In this document: piece after piece, positions 1 through 5,447 of the stretch
Layout of the letters: each line of letters opens with the position of its first letter
Position numbering within the stretch: position 1 is the first letter of the stretch
Assembly: GCA_046756985.1 (NCBI GenBank)
Contig: JBHHXG010000091.1
Location: forward strand, 1 to 5,652
Direction: 5' to 3'
DNA from: JBHHXG01 sp046756985
Lineage (GTDB): Bacteria > Pseudomonadota > Zetaproteobacteria > Mariprofundales > Mariprofundaceae
Length of the DNA: 5,652 nucleotides
Notes under the pieces: generated by a model
Database searches by the model: none
Told to the model about the DNA's origin: nothing
The model's input: only the letters and a program-made list of their open reading frames with translations
Made by a program: the position numbers and the translations under genes

Positions 1-1904
1 AACACATCTGGAATTTTCTGACCGACGCCGTCCGTATCAAACCGGACATGTCCGGTAAGGCCGGGGAAGCCTTCCGGATCACGCAGCCCCTGGACTGTAT
101 CGCGGCCTTGCAAACCGAGGCGGCTGGTCAGTACCGCCGCGATCAGCAGCGTATCGTAGGCAAGACCTGTAAGCTTGCCGGGCTCATCCCGCCCACCCCA
201 TGTCTCGCGATAGAGAAACCGTGTTTTCTGAAACGCCGCCGTGTCGCCATATGGAAAACTGATGCTGGCAAAGCGTGCTGATGATAAATAGCGGCCTTTA
301 TCATCGAGCAAATGATCATCCTGCCAATGACTGCTGCCATAGATAGGTACGTCTTTAATATCCACATAGGCGAGCTGGCCCGCCAGAAGCGCAACCCGCT
401 TTCCGGGCAAGGCGAGATATATGCCGTCAAAATTAACAGGCATGCGTATCTCCATGTTGTCTTCCGCCATCAGTAAATCCAGTTCTGTATCCAGTTCCGC
501 CAGCAGTTCTTCATCATCACTTCTGGAGCGCATCTCCCGCAATAGCGGACGAAAGTCAATATCCGCATCAGGCAGTTCCAAGCGGTCGGCAATTTCACCG
601 CCCAAAGCCTCGAACGCCTCAATAAACAATCCGGCTTCACGGACTTCCCCGGCATCCTTGCCTTGGACAACGGCCATGCGTCTGGCACCCTGCTGCCAGG
701 CATAATTCGCCATGAATTGCGACTGCGCCGATGGTGACAGGCTGTGGACAAACAAAGAGCGCGCACCCCCCGCCAAATCAATACGGTTTGTCAGGCTAAT
801 CACCGGCAGGTTCGGCTTGAGATATGGCAACAGAGCCTCGGCATTCTCCGCCAGTAAAGGTCCGATAATGATATTAACATGCTCGTTGGCCAGATGCCTG
901 TATGCCATCACGCCTGTTGCGGGATCCGAAGCGGTATCTTCAATACGCAACGAGATATTTTCTCCATATTGCAGCGATGCCAATGCCATGCGGATGCCGC
1001 GCAACGCCTCCTTGCCATAGCTCCCGTAATCCCCGCTCAAGGGCAAAAGCACGCCGATGGTGGCAGGTTTGGTCAATCCTGAAGCCCATGCCCTGACCGT
1101 GCGGGCAGCGCTTGTGAATGATGCGTCCTCGGCGATGAAATCTGCAATCTGCTTCACTTCGTCCATGCGGCCGGTCATCAGGCGGGTACGGGCCGCATGC
1201 AGATAGAAGGCTTCCCCGGCTTCTCCTTGCAAATACCCGGCCACACGCAAACGCGTAATCGTCTCCATGGAAGAACGGTTTGCGGCAGCCCTGAGCCAAT
1301 AGTCGCGCCCGCTTATATCTGCATCCGCCGCAGCAAAAAACCATTGCACCGCATTCCATTCCGGACTCTGATGCGCCACTGATGGCCCCACAGCCAATGC
1401 CTCCTCGGCAAGCTCTCTGGTCAAGCGATCATGCCTGAGGACCATGACGAGCTGTTCCAGCGTCCGTACATCGTCCTCCCGCTCAAGCCACCACCTGGCC
1501 AGCCACATATGCACATAGGGAACCAGCGCATGTCCAGGATACTGCTCGATCACCGCAACAGCAGCGGCCAAGGCATCAGAATACTGAAATTCCAGCAACA
1601 ACTCACTGCGCCGAAAGGCCGCTTCTTCATTCAGCGGCGGGGGCGCTTCACTGGCCATTATCTCCAGCTCAGCCAGGGCCATATCGAGCTCCCCTTCGGA
1701 TCGCGCCCGCTGCATCAGGGCCTGAATAGCGTCAGCACTTTGCGGCGGCATGGCAAGGCGCGTAAATGGATGCTCCTTAACCGGAAGTGCGATACCCGGC
1801 TTTGCCGCCTTCTTCGGTGCACAGGCGCTCAAAAAGGTGATAGCCAGACAAATGCAGAAAACCATCAGGCACCGACTGGCTGTCATAAGCGCCCGAATGG
1901 ACAT
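1..1904 (-). CDS. lpoA: LpoA/LppC-family outer-membrane lipoprotein, penicillin-binding protein activator (C-terminus cut by window edge)
   Basis: In E. coli LpoA is an outer-membrane lipoprotein that reaches through the periplasm and stimulates the peptidoglycan synthase PBP1A. Reading the minus strand from ATG at 1904 gives 634 codons without a stop, leaving at position 1. Residues 12-25 form a hydrophobic signal segment followed by a lipobox LSAC with the lipidated Cys at 28; the next residues (APKK) have no Asp at +2, consistent with outer-membrane sorting. Residues 55-275 are helical and repeat-like (TPR-type). From about 281 a type-1 periplasmic-binding-protein domain begins (IGVLLPLSGDYGSYGKEALRG), with IIIGPLL near 345 and YGSSHW near 522. 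The E. coli protein is 678 residues, and the visible end (TGHVRFDTDG) resembles the family's C-terminus, so little is missing. No clear Shine-Dalgarno supports any start: in-frame ATGs at 1943 and 1886 are alternatives. The orientation is divergent from rsmI. The family call is firm; activation of PBP1A here is inferred. Confidence 0.9.
   Translation of the reverse strand, partial: MSIRALMTASRCLMVFCICLAITFLSACAPKKAAKPGIALPVKEHPFTRLAMPPQSADAIQALMQRARSEGELDMALAELEIMASEAPPPLNEEAAFRRSELLLEFQYSDALAAAVAVIEQYPGHALVPYVHMWLARWWLEREDDVRTLEQLVMVLRHDRLTRELAEEALAVGPSVAHQSPEWNAVQWFFAAADADISGRDYWLRAAANRSSMETITRLRVAGYLQGEAGEAFYLHAARTRLMTGRMDEVKQIADFIAEDASFTSAARTVRAWASGLTKPATIGVLLPLSGDYGSYGKEALRGIRMALASLQYGENISLRIEDTASDPATGVMAYRHLANEHVNIIIGPLLAENAEALLPYLKPNLPVISLTNRIDLAGGARSLFVHSLSPSAQSQFMANYAWQQGARRMAVVQGKDAGEVREAGLFIEAFEALGGEIADRLELPDADIDFRPLLREMRSRSDDEELLAELDTELDLLMAEDNMEIRMPVNFDGIYLALPGKRVALLAGQLAYVDIKDVPIYGSSHWQDDHLLDDKGRYLSSARFASISFPYGDTAAFQKTRFLYRETWGGRDEPGKLTGLAYDTLLIAAVLTSRLGLQGRDTVQGLRDPEGFPGLTGHVRFDTDGVGQKIPDV
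41..56. repeat. 16-bp perfect palindrome inside lpoA
   Basis: The sequence ACCGGACATGTCCGGT equals its own reverse complement. It lies in the coding region for the C-terminal end of LpoA (residues around TGHVR), so codon constraints or chance may explain it. A perfect palindrome of this length is only moderately unlikely in a window of this size. It could be a dimeric-regulator site, but nothing else in the region supports that. Confidence 0.4.
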
Positions 1905-1941
1905 TGCAGTGCCGACAGATCGGAGATAACGTGCATAGACC
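1905..1941. promoter_or_regulatory. Very short divergent lpoA-rsmI intergenic region
   Basis: Only 37 bp separate the chosen lpoA start (minus) and the rsmI start (plus). Two divergent transcripts must begin here or inside the neighbouring coding sequence, so the promoters probably overlap the 5' ends of the opposite genes. The closest thing to a plus-strand promoter is a weak TTGCAG (1904-1909) followed by GATAAC (1925-1930) with a short 15 bp spacer, which is not convincing. GGAGA at 1922-1926 is the only Shine-Dalgarno-like stretch, and it is too far from the rsmI ATG to be ideal. This is a placement by gene orientation and not a recognised promoter. Confidence 0.3.
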
Positions 1942-2805
1942 ATGGAATCGCAGCCTAAACAGAAGCGGACGCCAGGCCAACTGTTCGTCGTCGCCACGCC
2001 TATCGGTAACCTTGGTGATATGAGCTATCGTGCCGTGGATACGCTGCAAAATGTCCATCTGATTGCCGCCGAAGATACCCGCAACAGCGGCCGGTTGCTG
2101 GCTCATTATCATATTGATACGCCCATGTTGTCGCTGCATGAACATAATGAATCATCGCGTATCAGGACACTGCTGGCCGAACTGGAGCAGGGACACGATA
2201 TCGCCCTGATTTCCGATGCCGGCACGCCATTGATCAGCGATCCCGGCTATCGCCTCGTACACCATATCAGCAAGGCGGGTATCCGGGTTGTTCCTGTTCC
2301 AGGCCCGTGCAGTCCAATTGCCGCCCTTTGTGCATCGGGTCTGCCCAGTGACCGTTTTACTTTCATCGGTTTCCTCCCTAGATCCGGTCAGGCACGGAGA
2401 CAGGCCTTACAACAACTGGCCTCGGCGCGTGATACGCATATTGTCATGGAATCGCCAAAACGCCTGCGCAAGACCTTGCGCGAACTATGCGAAGTCAGCG
2501 TCCCGTCACAGGAAGTCTGCATCGCCCGTGAACTCACCAAACTGCATGAAGAGTTTGTCTCAGGTCCCATCGGCGATGTGCTTGGCCGCATTGAGAAAAA
2601 ACAGCCGCGCGGTGAGGTCGTCATGGTTATCGGTCCCGCCCCAAAGACGTCAGGAACGGTATCCGATGAGGACATTCTTGCCTGCCTGCAAGCGCCTGCA
2701 ATGCAGGCGCTTGCACCTGCCGTGCGGGCCAGGGCCGTCGCTTCAGCTCTTGCCATCCCCAAATCACGGGTTTACAAGCTGCATATCAAGACAGCAGATC
2801 ATTAA
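1942..2805 (+). CDS. rsmI: 16S rRNA (cytidine(1402)-2'-O)-methyltransferase RsmI
   Basis: RsmI is a cytoplasmic, SAM-dependent enzyme that 2'-O-methylates C1402 in the decoding centre of 16S rRNA. The 287-residue product matches the usual length (286 in E. coli). Signature blocks of the tetrapyrrole-methylase fold occur in order: LFVVATPIGNLGD at 14-26, IAAEDTR at 41-47, LISDAGTPLISDPG at 89-102, VPVPGPCSPIAAL at 117-129, FIGFLPR at 141-147, ESPKRL at 170-175 and ARELTKLHEEFVSG at 195-208. An in-frame TAG at 1936-1938 lies just upstream, so ATG 1942 is the first possible ATG; no well-spaced Shine-Dalgarno precedes it. The gene is first in the plus-strand operon and divergent from lpoA. In E. 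coli rsmI is also divergent from lpoA, but yraN follows lpoA there, whereas here it follows rsmI. Confidence 0.96.
   Translation: MESQPKQKRTPGQLFVVATPIGNLGDMSYRAVDTLQNVHLIAAEDTRNSGRLLAHYHIDTPMLSLHEHNESSRIRTLLAELEQGHDIALISDAGTPLISDPGYRLVHHISKAGIRVVPVPGPCSPIAALCASGLPSDRFTFIGFLPRSGQARRQALQQLASARDTHIVMESPKRLRKTLRELCEVSVPSQEVCIARELTKLHEEFVSGPIGDVLGRIEKKQPRGEVVMVIGPAPKTSGTVSDEDILACLQAPAMQALAPAVRARAVASALAIPKSRVYKLHIKTADH
2687..2715. repeat. Perfect 14-bp inverted repeat with 1-nt centre inside rsmI
   Basis: The arm TGCAAGCGCCTGCA (2687-2700) and the arm TGCAGGCGCTTGCA (2702-2715) are exact reverse complements around a single A at 2701. As RNA it would fold into a stable GC-rich hairpin once a few central bases open as a loop. 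It lies in the coding region for the variable C-terminal part of RsmI (residues near LQAPAMQALAP), about 90 bp before the stop. No T-tract follows, so it is not a typical intrinsic terminator. Confidence 0.85.
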
Positions 2806-2807
2806 AT

Positions 2808-3170
2808 ATGAGCACCTTCAAGGGGCGCAAGGGTGAAGACAAGGCTGCCAATTATCTCAAACGGCGTGGCTACAGCATCATTGGCCGCAATGTACGCAGG
2901 GGAAAGGGTGAGCTGGACATTATCGCCAGACGGGCGGATATGATCATCTTTGTTGAAGTTAAAGCACACAAGACTCTTGAGGCCGGGCTTCTGGCTGTGC
3001 ATGCGGACAAATGTGAGCGTCTGAAATCGGCAGCCAATGCATGGCTTGGCAGCCATCCGGAACTTTCAGGATTGCAATGCCGCTTTGATTTAATCATCCT
3101 CACCCCAAGGCGCGCTCTGGGTTCAATACATTTCGCGCATATTGAACATTTGCAGGACGTGATCAGGTAA
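2808..3170 (+). CDS. yraN: YraN family protein (UPF0102), endonuclease-like fold
   Basis: YraN/UPF0102 proteins are small and widely conserved, with a restriction-endonuclease-like (Holliday-junction-resolvase-like) fold; their cellular role is not settled. The product has 120 residues, the normal size. The N-terminal helix carries GEDKAANYL (9-17) with Glu10. The nuclease-type core follows as GELDIIARR (34-42) with Glu35 and Asp37, then FVEVK (48-52) with Glu50 and Lys52, matching the D-(E/Q)xK pattern. CRFDLI (91-96) is the conserved C-terminal strand. The ATG lies 2 bp after the rsmI stop with no good Shine-Dalgarno, so translation probably depends on ribosomes finishing rsmI. The yraN / SIS protein / dolP order matches E. 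coli. Nuclease activity is inferred from the motif only. Confidence 0.93.
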   Translation: MSTFKGRKGEDKAANYLKRRGYSIIGRNVRRGKGELDIIARRADMIIFVEVKAHKTLEAGLLAVHADKCERLKSAANAWLGSHPELSGLQCRFDLIILTPRRALGSIHFAHIEHLQDVIR

Positions 3171-3176
3171 CCGCAT

Positions 3177-3761
3177 ATGCATGACACCATTCAACAAGCC
3201 TTTGAAGACGGTATCCAGCTCCGGAAGGCATGCCGGAAAACATTGGCCGAACCGCTGCTCTCGGCGGCGGAAAAGATGGTTGCCTGCCTGCAAGGCGGCG
3301 GTAAGGTGCTGGCCTGCGGTAATGGTGGTTCTGCGGCCGATGCACAGCACTTTGCAGGCGAGCTCGTTAATCGTTTTGAAATGAACCGTCCCGGCCTGGC
3401 AGCCATCGCTATGACACATGACGCCTCGGTTATTACCAGCATTGCCAATGATCTGGCCTTTGATGAAATATTTTCCCGCCAGGTAGAAGCGCTCGGCCGG
3501 CCCGGTGATCTGCTGCTCGCCATCTCAACCAGCGGCACATCTGCGAACATCATCGCTGCAGCCGACGCAGCAGAAACAGTCGGCATGCATACCATTGCCC
3601 TGACAGGGCGGGATGGTGGACTGCTTGGAAGACATAACAATGTTTGCGTGCACATAAATATCCCGCATGATTCAACACCACGTATTCAGGAAATGCACAT
3701 TACCTGTCTGCATCTGATATGCACACTGGTGGACGAAAATATGTTTGGAGGCCATACATGA
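3177..3761 (+). CDS. gmhA: SIS-domain phosphoheptose isomerase (GmhA), at the diaA locus
   Basis: GmhA converts sedoheptulose 7-phosphate into D-glycero-D-manno-heptose 7-phosphate, the first step towards the ADP-heptose of the LPS inner core. The 194-residue protein is a single SIS domain. The phosphosugar loop CGNGGSAADAQHF spans 47-59 and the second serine-rich loop ISTSGTS spans 116-122. His58 and Glu62 (HFAGE) and Gln171 and His179 (RIQEMHITCLH) correspond to the metal and catalytic positions of E. coli GmhA (His61, Glu65, Gln172, His180). E. coli DiaA, the DnaA-binding paralogue at the same chromosomal position, has Ser and Asn in place of the catalytic Glu and His, so an active isomerase is favoured here. 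The C-terminus ends in ...ENMFGGHT, closer to DiaA than to GmhA. The gene starts 6 bp after yraN with a weak AGG upstream, and its stop overlaps the next start (ATGA). A DiaA-like role is not excluded. Confidence 0.88.
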   Translation: MHDTIQQAFEDGIQLRKACRKTLAEPLLSAAEKMVACLQGGGKVLACGNGGSAADAQHFAGELVNRFEMNRPGLAAIAMTHDASVITSIANDLAFDEIFSRQVEALGRPGDLLLAISTSGTSANIIAAADAAETVGMHTIALTGRDGGLLGRHNNVCVHINIPHDSTPRIQEMHITCLHLICTLVDENMFGGHT

Positions 3762-4711
3762 CGGTCAAGCCACTCTCATTCAGCTCCCTGAAGACCGTTC
3801 CGCTATCGCAACGCAAGGTCGATCATGCTGAGCAGGATTTTGGTGCACCTTATCATGCGGGCGGCCAGCTTTCGGACTTTCTGTGCAGTCTGCCAAATCT
3901 TGGCAATAGCGCTGATTTGTTCCATTTGCGTGATGCCATTGTTGCCGCCAGGAATCACAAAAAAAGTGTTGTCATCGGCTTTGGCGGACATGTGATCGCT
4001 TCCGGGTTAAGTCCCCTGCTCTCCCGTCTGCTGGAACAACGTATCATTTCGGCCATCGCCCTGACCGGATCTGCCCTGCTGCAGGATGTGGAAGTTGCGC
4101 TCTCTGGGCGAACAGTTAGCTATATGGATGCAGAACTGAAAGATGGCCGTTTTTGCGTCACCGAGGAAACGGGGCGCTTGATCAATGACGCCGTTAATTT
4201 TGGCGCCGTCGAGAACTGGGGCTTTGGTCAGAGCGTCGGTAAAAAGCTGCTCGATTCGGAACTGGCTCATCTTGATCATTCTGTTGTCGCCACTGCCTGC
4301 CGCTATGGCGTGCCTGTCACCGTGCATCCAGCTATTGGCGCAGATACATTCAACCTCCATCCTGCCGCCCACGGCGAATCTCTCGGTGCTGCTGGTATGA
4401 CAGATTTCCGTTTGCTGGCTGCGGTCATGGCCAAAGCCAACGGAGGCGTAGTGATAAATATCGCCTCAAGCGTCGTCATGCCGCGCGTATTGCTGCAGGC
4501 CGTTGATGCGGCAAGAAACCTTGGAAAAAAGGTTGAAAAGCTGACTTCCGCAATGATTGACTCGGCGGCGAGCACATCGGCTGTCAATGACGTGGTCAGC
4601 AGGCTTTCCCAACCCGGCGGCCGTGGATATCACTTGTCCGGCCCCGATGAAATTCTTGTACCGCTACTGTTTGCCGCTGTTCTCGATGCCTTGGGAGATG
4701 GTATTGATTAA
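3758..4711 (+). CDS. Deoxyhypusine-synthase-like protein of unknown function
   Basis: This 317-residue cytoplasmic-looking protein has no signal peptide or membrane segment. Its middle resembles the Rossmann-like deoxyhypusine synthase fold: VVIGFGGHVIASGL (71-84), a helix, then IALTGSALLQDVEVAL (100-115), and later GVPVTVHPAIGADTF (184-198), GESLGAAGMTDFRLL (206-220) and GGVVINIASSVVMP (229-242), in the same order as the NAD-binding blocks of that family. The C-terminus ends in SGPDEILVPLL (294-304). The catalytic-lysine segment of true deoxyhypusine synthase is not recognisable, and bacteria generally lack the eIF5A substrate, so that reaction is unlikely. The ATG overlaps the gmhA stop (ATGA) and has GGAG at 3747-3750, 7 nt upstream; an in-frame ATG at 3719 lies inside gmhA and is less likely. 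Placement between gmhA and rfaE2 suggests a sugar or envelope role, which is inference. The fold match is from memory of family motifs. Confidence 0.6.
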   Translation: MTVKPLSFSSLKTVPLSQRKVDHAEQDFGAPYHAGGQLSDFLCSLPNLGNSADLFHLRDAIVAARNHKKSVVIGFGGHVIASGLSPLLSRLLEQRIISAIALTGSALLQDVEVALSGRTVSYMDAELKDGRFCVTEETGRLINDAVNFGAVENWGFGQSVGKKLLDSELAHLDHSVVATACRYGVPVTVHPAIGADTFNLHPAAHGESLGAAGMTDFRLLAAVMAKANGGVVINIASSVVMPRVLLQAVDAARNLGKKVEKLTSAMIDSAASTSAVNDVVSRLSQPGGRGYHLSGPDEILVPLLFAAVLDALGDGID

Positions 4712-4835
4712 GAAGAATTCACAGGAAAAAAGTCCGTGGAATAACCGGGAGGAAAAATCTGTCGTGCCACAGATTATCCTGCTCACGATACTGTGCATGT
4801 TGCTGGCATATTTTCTCAGCAAAGCAGCCAGCTAG
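4698..4835 (+). CDS. Small single-pass membrane protein, unknown function
   Basis: This 45-residue ORF has a charged polar N-terminal half (residues 5-20, rich in Lys, Glu, Asn and Arg) and one hydrophobic segment, VPQIILLTILCMLLAYFL (23-40), followed by SKAAS. It fits an inner-membrane microprotein with its tail in the periplasm or cytoplasm. I do not recognise a family. It overlaps the preceding gene by 14 bp and ends 15 bp before dolP, filling the only gap in the operon. The start is uncertain: the ATG at 4698 has GGGAG directly against it, TTG at 4704 has the same GGGAG at a 6 nt spacing and would give 43 residues, and GTG at 4764 follows a strong GGGAGGA and would give a 23-residue peptide that is nearly all membrane segment. 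Expression is inferred from position and ribosome-binding sites. Confidence 0.6.
   Translation: MVLIKKNSQEKSPWNNREEKSVVPQIILLTILCMLLAYFLSKAAS
4747..4753 (+). promoter_or_regulatory. Strong Shine-Dalgarno-like GGGAGGA inside the small ORF
   Basis: GGGAGGA is the best match to the anti-Shine-Dalgarno in the 4712-4850 stretch. It sits 10 nt before an in-frame GTG at 4764 and may direct an internal start for a 23-residue membrane peptide. The Arg-Glu-Glu codons of the longer ORF could also produce it by chance. Confidence 0.4.
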
Positions 4836-4850
4836 GGCGTAAATATTAAA

Positions 4851-5447
4851 ATGAACAACTGGAGAAGCGCCCTGCTGCTGATTTTGCGCCTGTGTCTGTT
4901 TGCATTGCTGCTGTCGCTCACTGCCTGTTTTGCCACAGCTGTGCTCGGTGGCGGGGCTGCCACAGGCAGCGCCAGCTTTGATGAACGATCCCTGGGCCAG
5001 CATGGTGACGATGTGGCGCTTGCCACCAAGATCGATGGGCGGCTTGTGGCCGAAAAAGATATGCCGTCACGCTGGGTCAGCGTAGAAGTCATTGATGGCG
5101 TCGTGACCCTGACAGGCTACCTGCCCAGCCAGTCGCATATCGACCGTGCCATATATATTTGCCGCAGCTTTGAGGGTGTGCGTGCTGTGCATTCGAAATT
5201 GAAAATCGGTTCGCCAAAGGTCTCCAGTCTGTTTTCCGATACCTGGATCACAACCAGGGTCAAAACAAGGCTGATTGATGATCCGGTGGTGTCCGGCTTC
5301 GGCATTCACGTTGAAACCGTGGATGGCAAGGTTTACCTGCAAGGCATTGTCAGCAGACAATCCCACCGCGACCGGGCCAAGCGCCTGGCTCGATCGGTGG
5401 ACGGCGTCACTGCCGTTGTTGATCTGATGCGTATCAAGCAGCAATGA
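4851..5447 (+). CDS. dolP: DolP (YraP) dual BON-domain outer-membrane lipoprotein
   Basis: DolP is an outer-membrane lipoprotein that binds anionic phospholipid, localises at division sites and supports envelope integrity in E. coli. The 198-residue product (191 in E. coli) begins with a basic N-terminus (Arg5), a hydrophobic stretch at 7-22 and a lipobox LTAC with the lipidated Cys at 26. A Gly/Ala-rich linker follows, then DERSLGQHGDD (44-54), which parallels the E. coli DPRSVGTQVDD. BON domain 1 covers about 54-120 (core VEVIDGVVTLTGYL) and BON domain 2 about 129-196, opening with SDTWITTRVKTRL and continuing with VETVDGKVYLQGIVS, almost the E. coli wording. The start has only a distant AGGG at 4834-4837. 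It lies downstream of the SIS gene as in E. coli, but with two extra genes between. In E. coli the gene is in the sigma-E regulon; no sigma-E-type promoter was recognised here. Confidence 0.92.
   Translation: MNNWRSALLLILRLCLFALLLSLTACFATAVLGGGAATGSASFDERSLGQHGDDVALATKIDGRLVAEKDMPSRWVSVEVIDGVVTLTGYLPSQSHIDRAIYICRSFEGVRAVHSKLKIGSPKVSSLFSDTWITTRVKTRLIDDPVVSGFGIHVETVDGKVYLQGIVSRQSHRDRAKRLARSVDGVTAVVDLMRIKQQ

Noticed and set aside
421..705. Plus-strand ORF encoding a serine-rich 94-residue protein
   Set aside because: It is antisense to the lpoA stretch rich in Glu, Asp and Leu codons, and the serine run is a by-product of that composition.
1431..1958. Plus-strand 175-codon ORF
   Set aside because: It is antisense to the N-terminal half of lpoA, which carries a coherent lipoprotein reading frame; the ORF shows no recognisable motif.
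1931..2026. GTG at 1931 with GGAGA at 1922 as a possible leader peptide overlapping rsmI
   Set aside because: The spacing is plausible, but the short out-of-frame product shows no attenuator, amino-acid run or hairpin context, so it is not supported.
2288..2836. 182-codon plus-strand ORF overlapping rsmI and yraN
   Set aside because: It is a frame-shadow of rsmI with a basic, proline- and serine-rich composition and no motif, while the rsmI frame carries all the family signatures.
3719..3757. Upstream in-frame ATG extending the DHS-like protein by 13 residues
   Set aside because: It would lie entirely inside gmhA without a Shine-Dalgarno, whereas ATG 3758 has GGAG at good spacing and the usual ATGA overlap.
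4712..4850. Possible terminator or internal promoter ahead of dolP
   Set aside because: There is no hairpin with a T-tract, and the AT-rich AAATATTAAA at 4841-4850 lies too close to the ATG to act as a normal -10 element.
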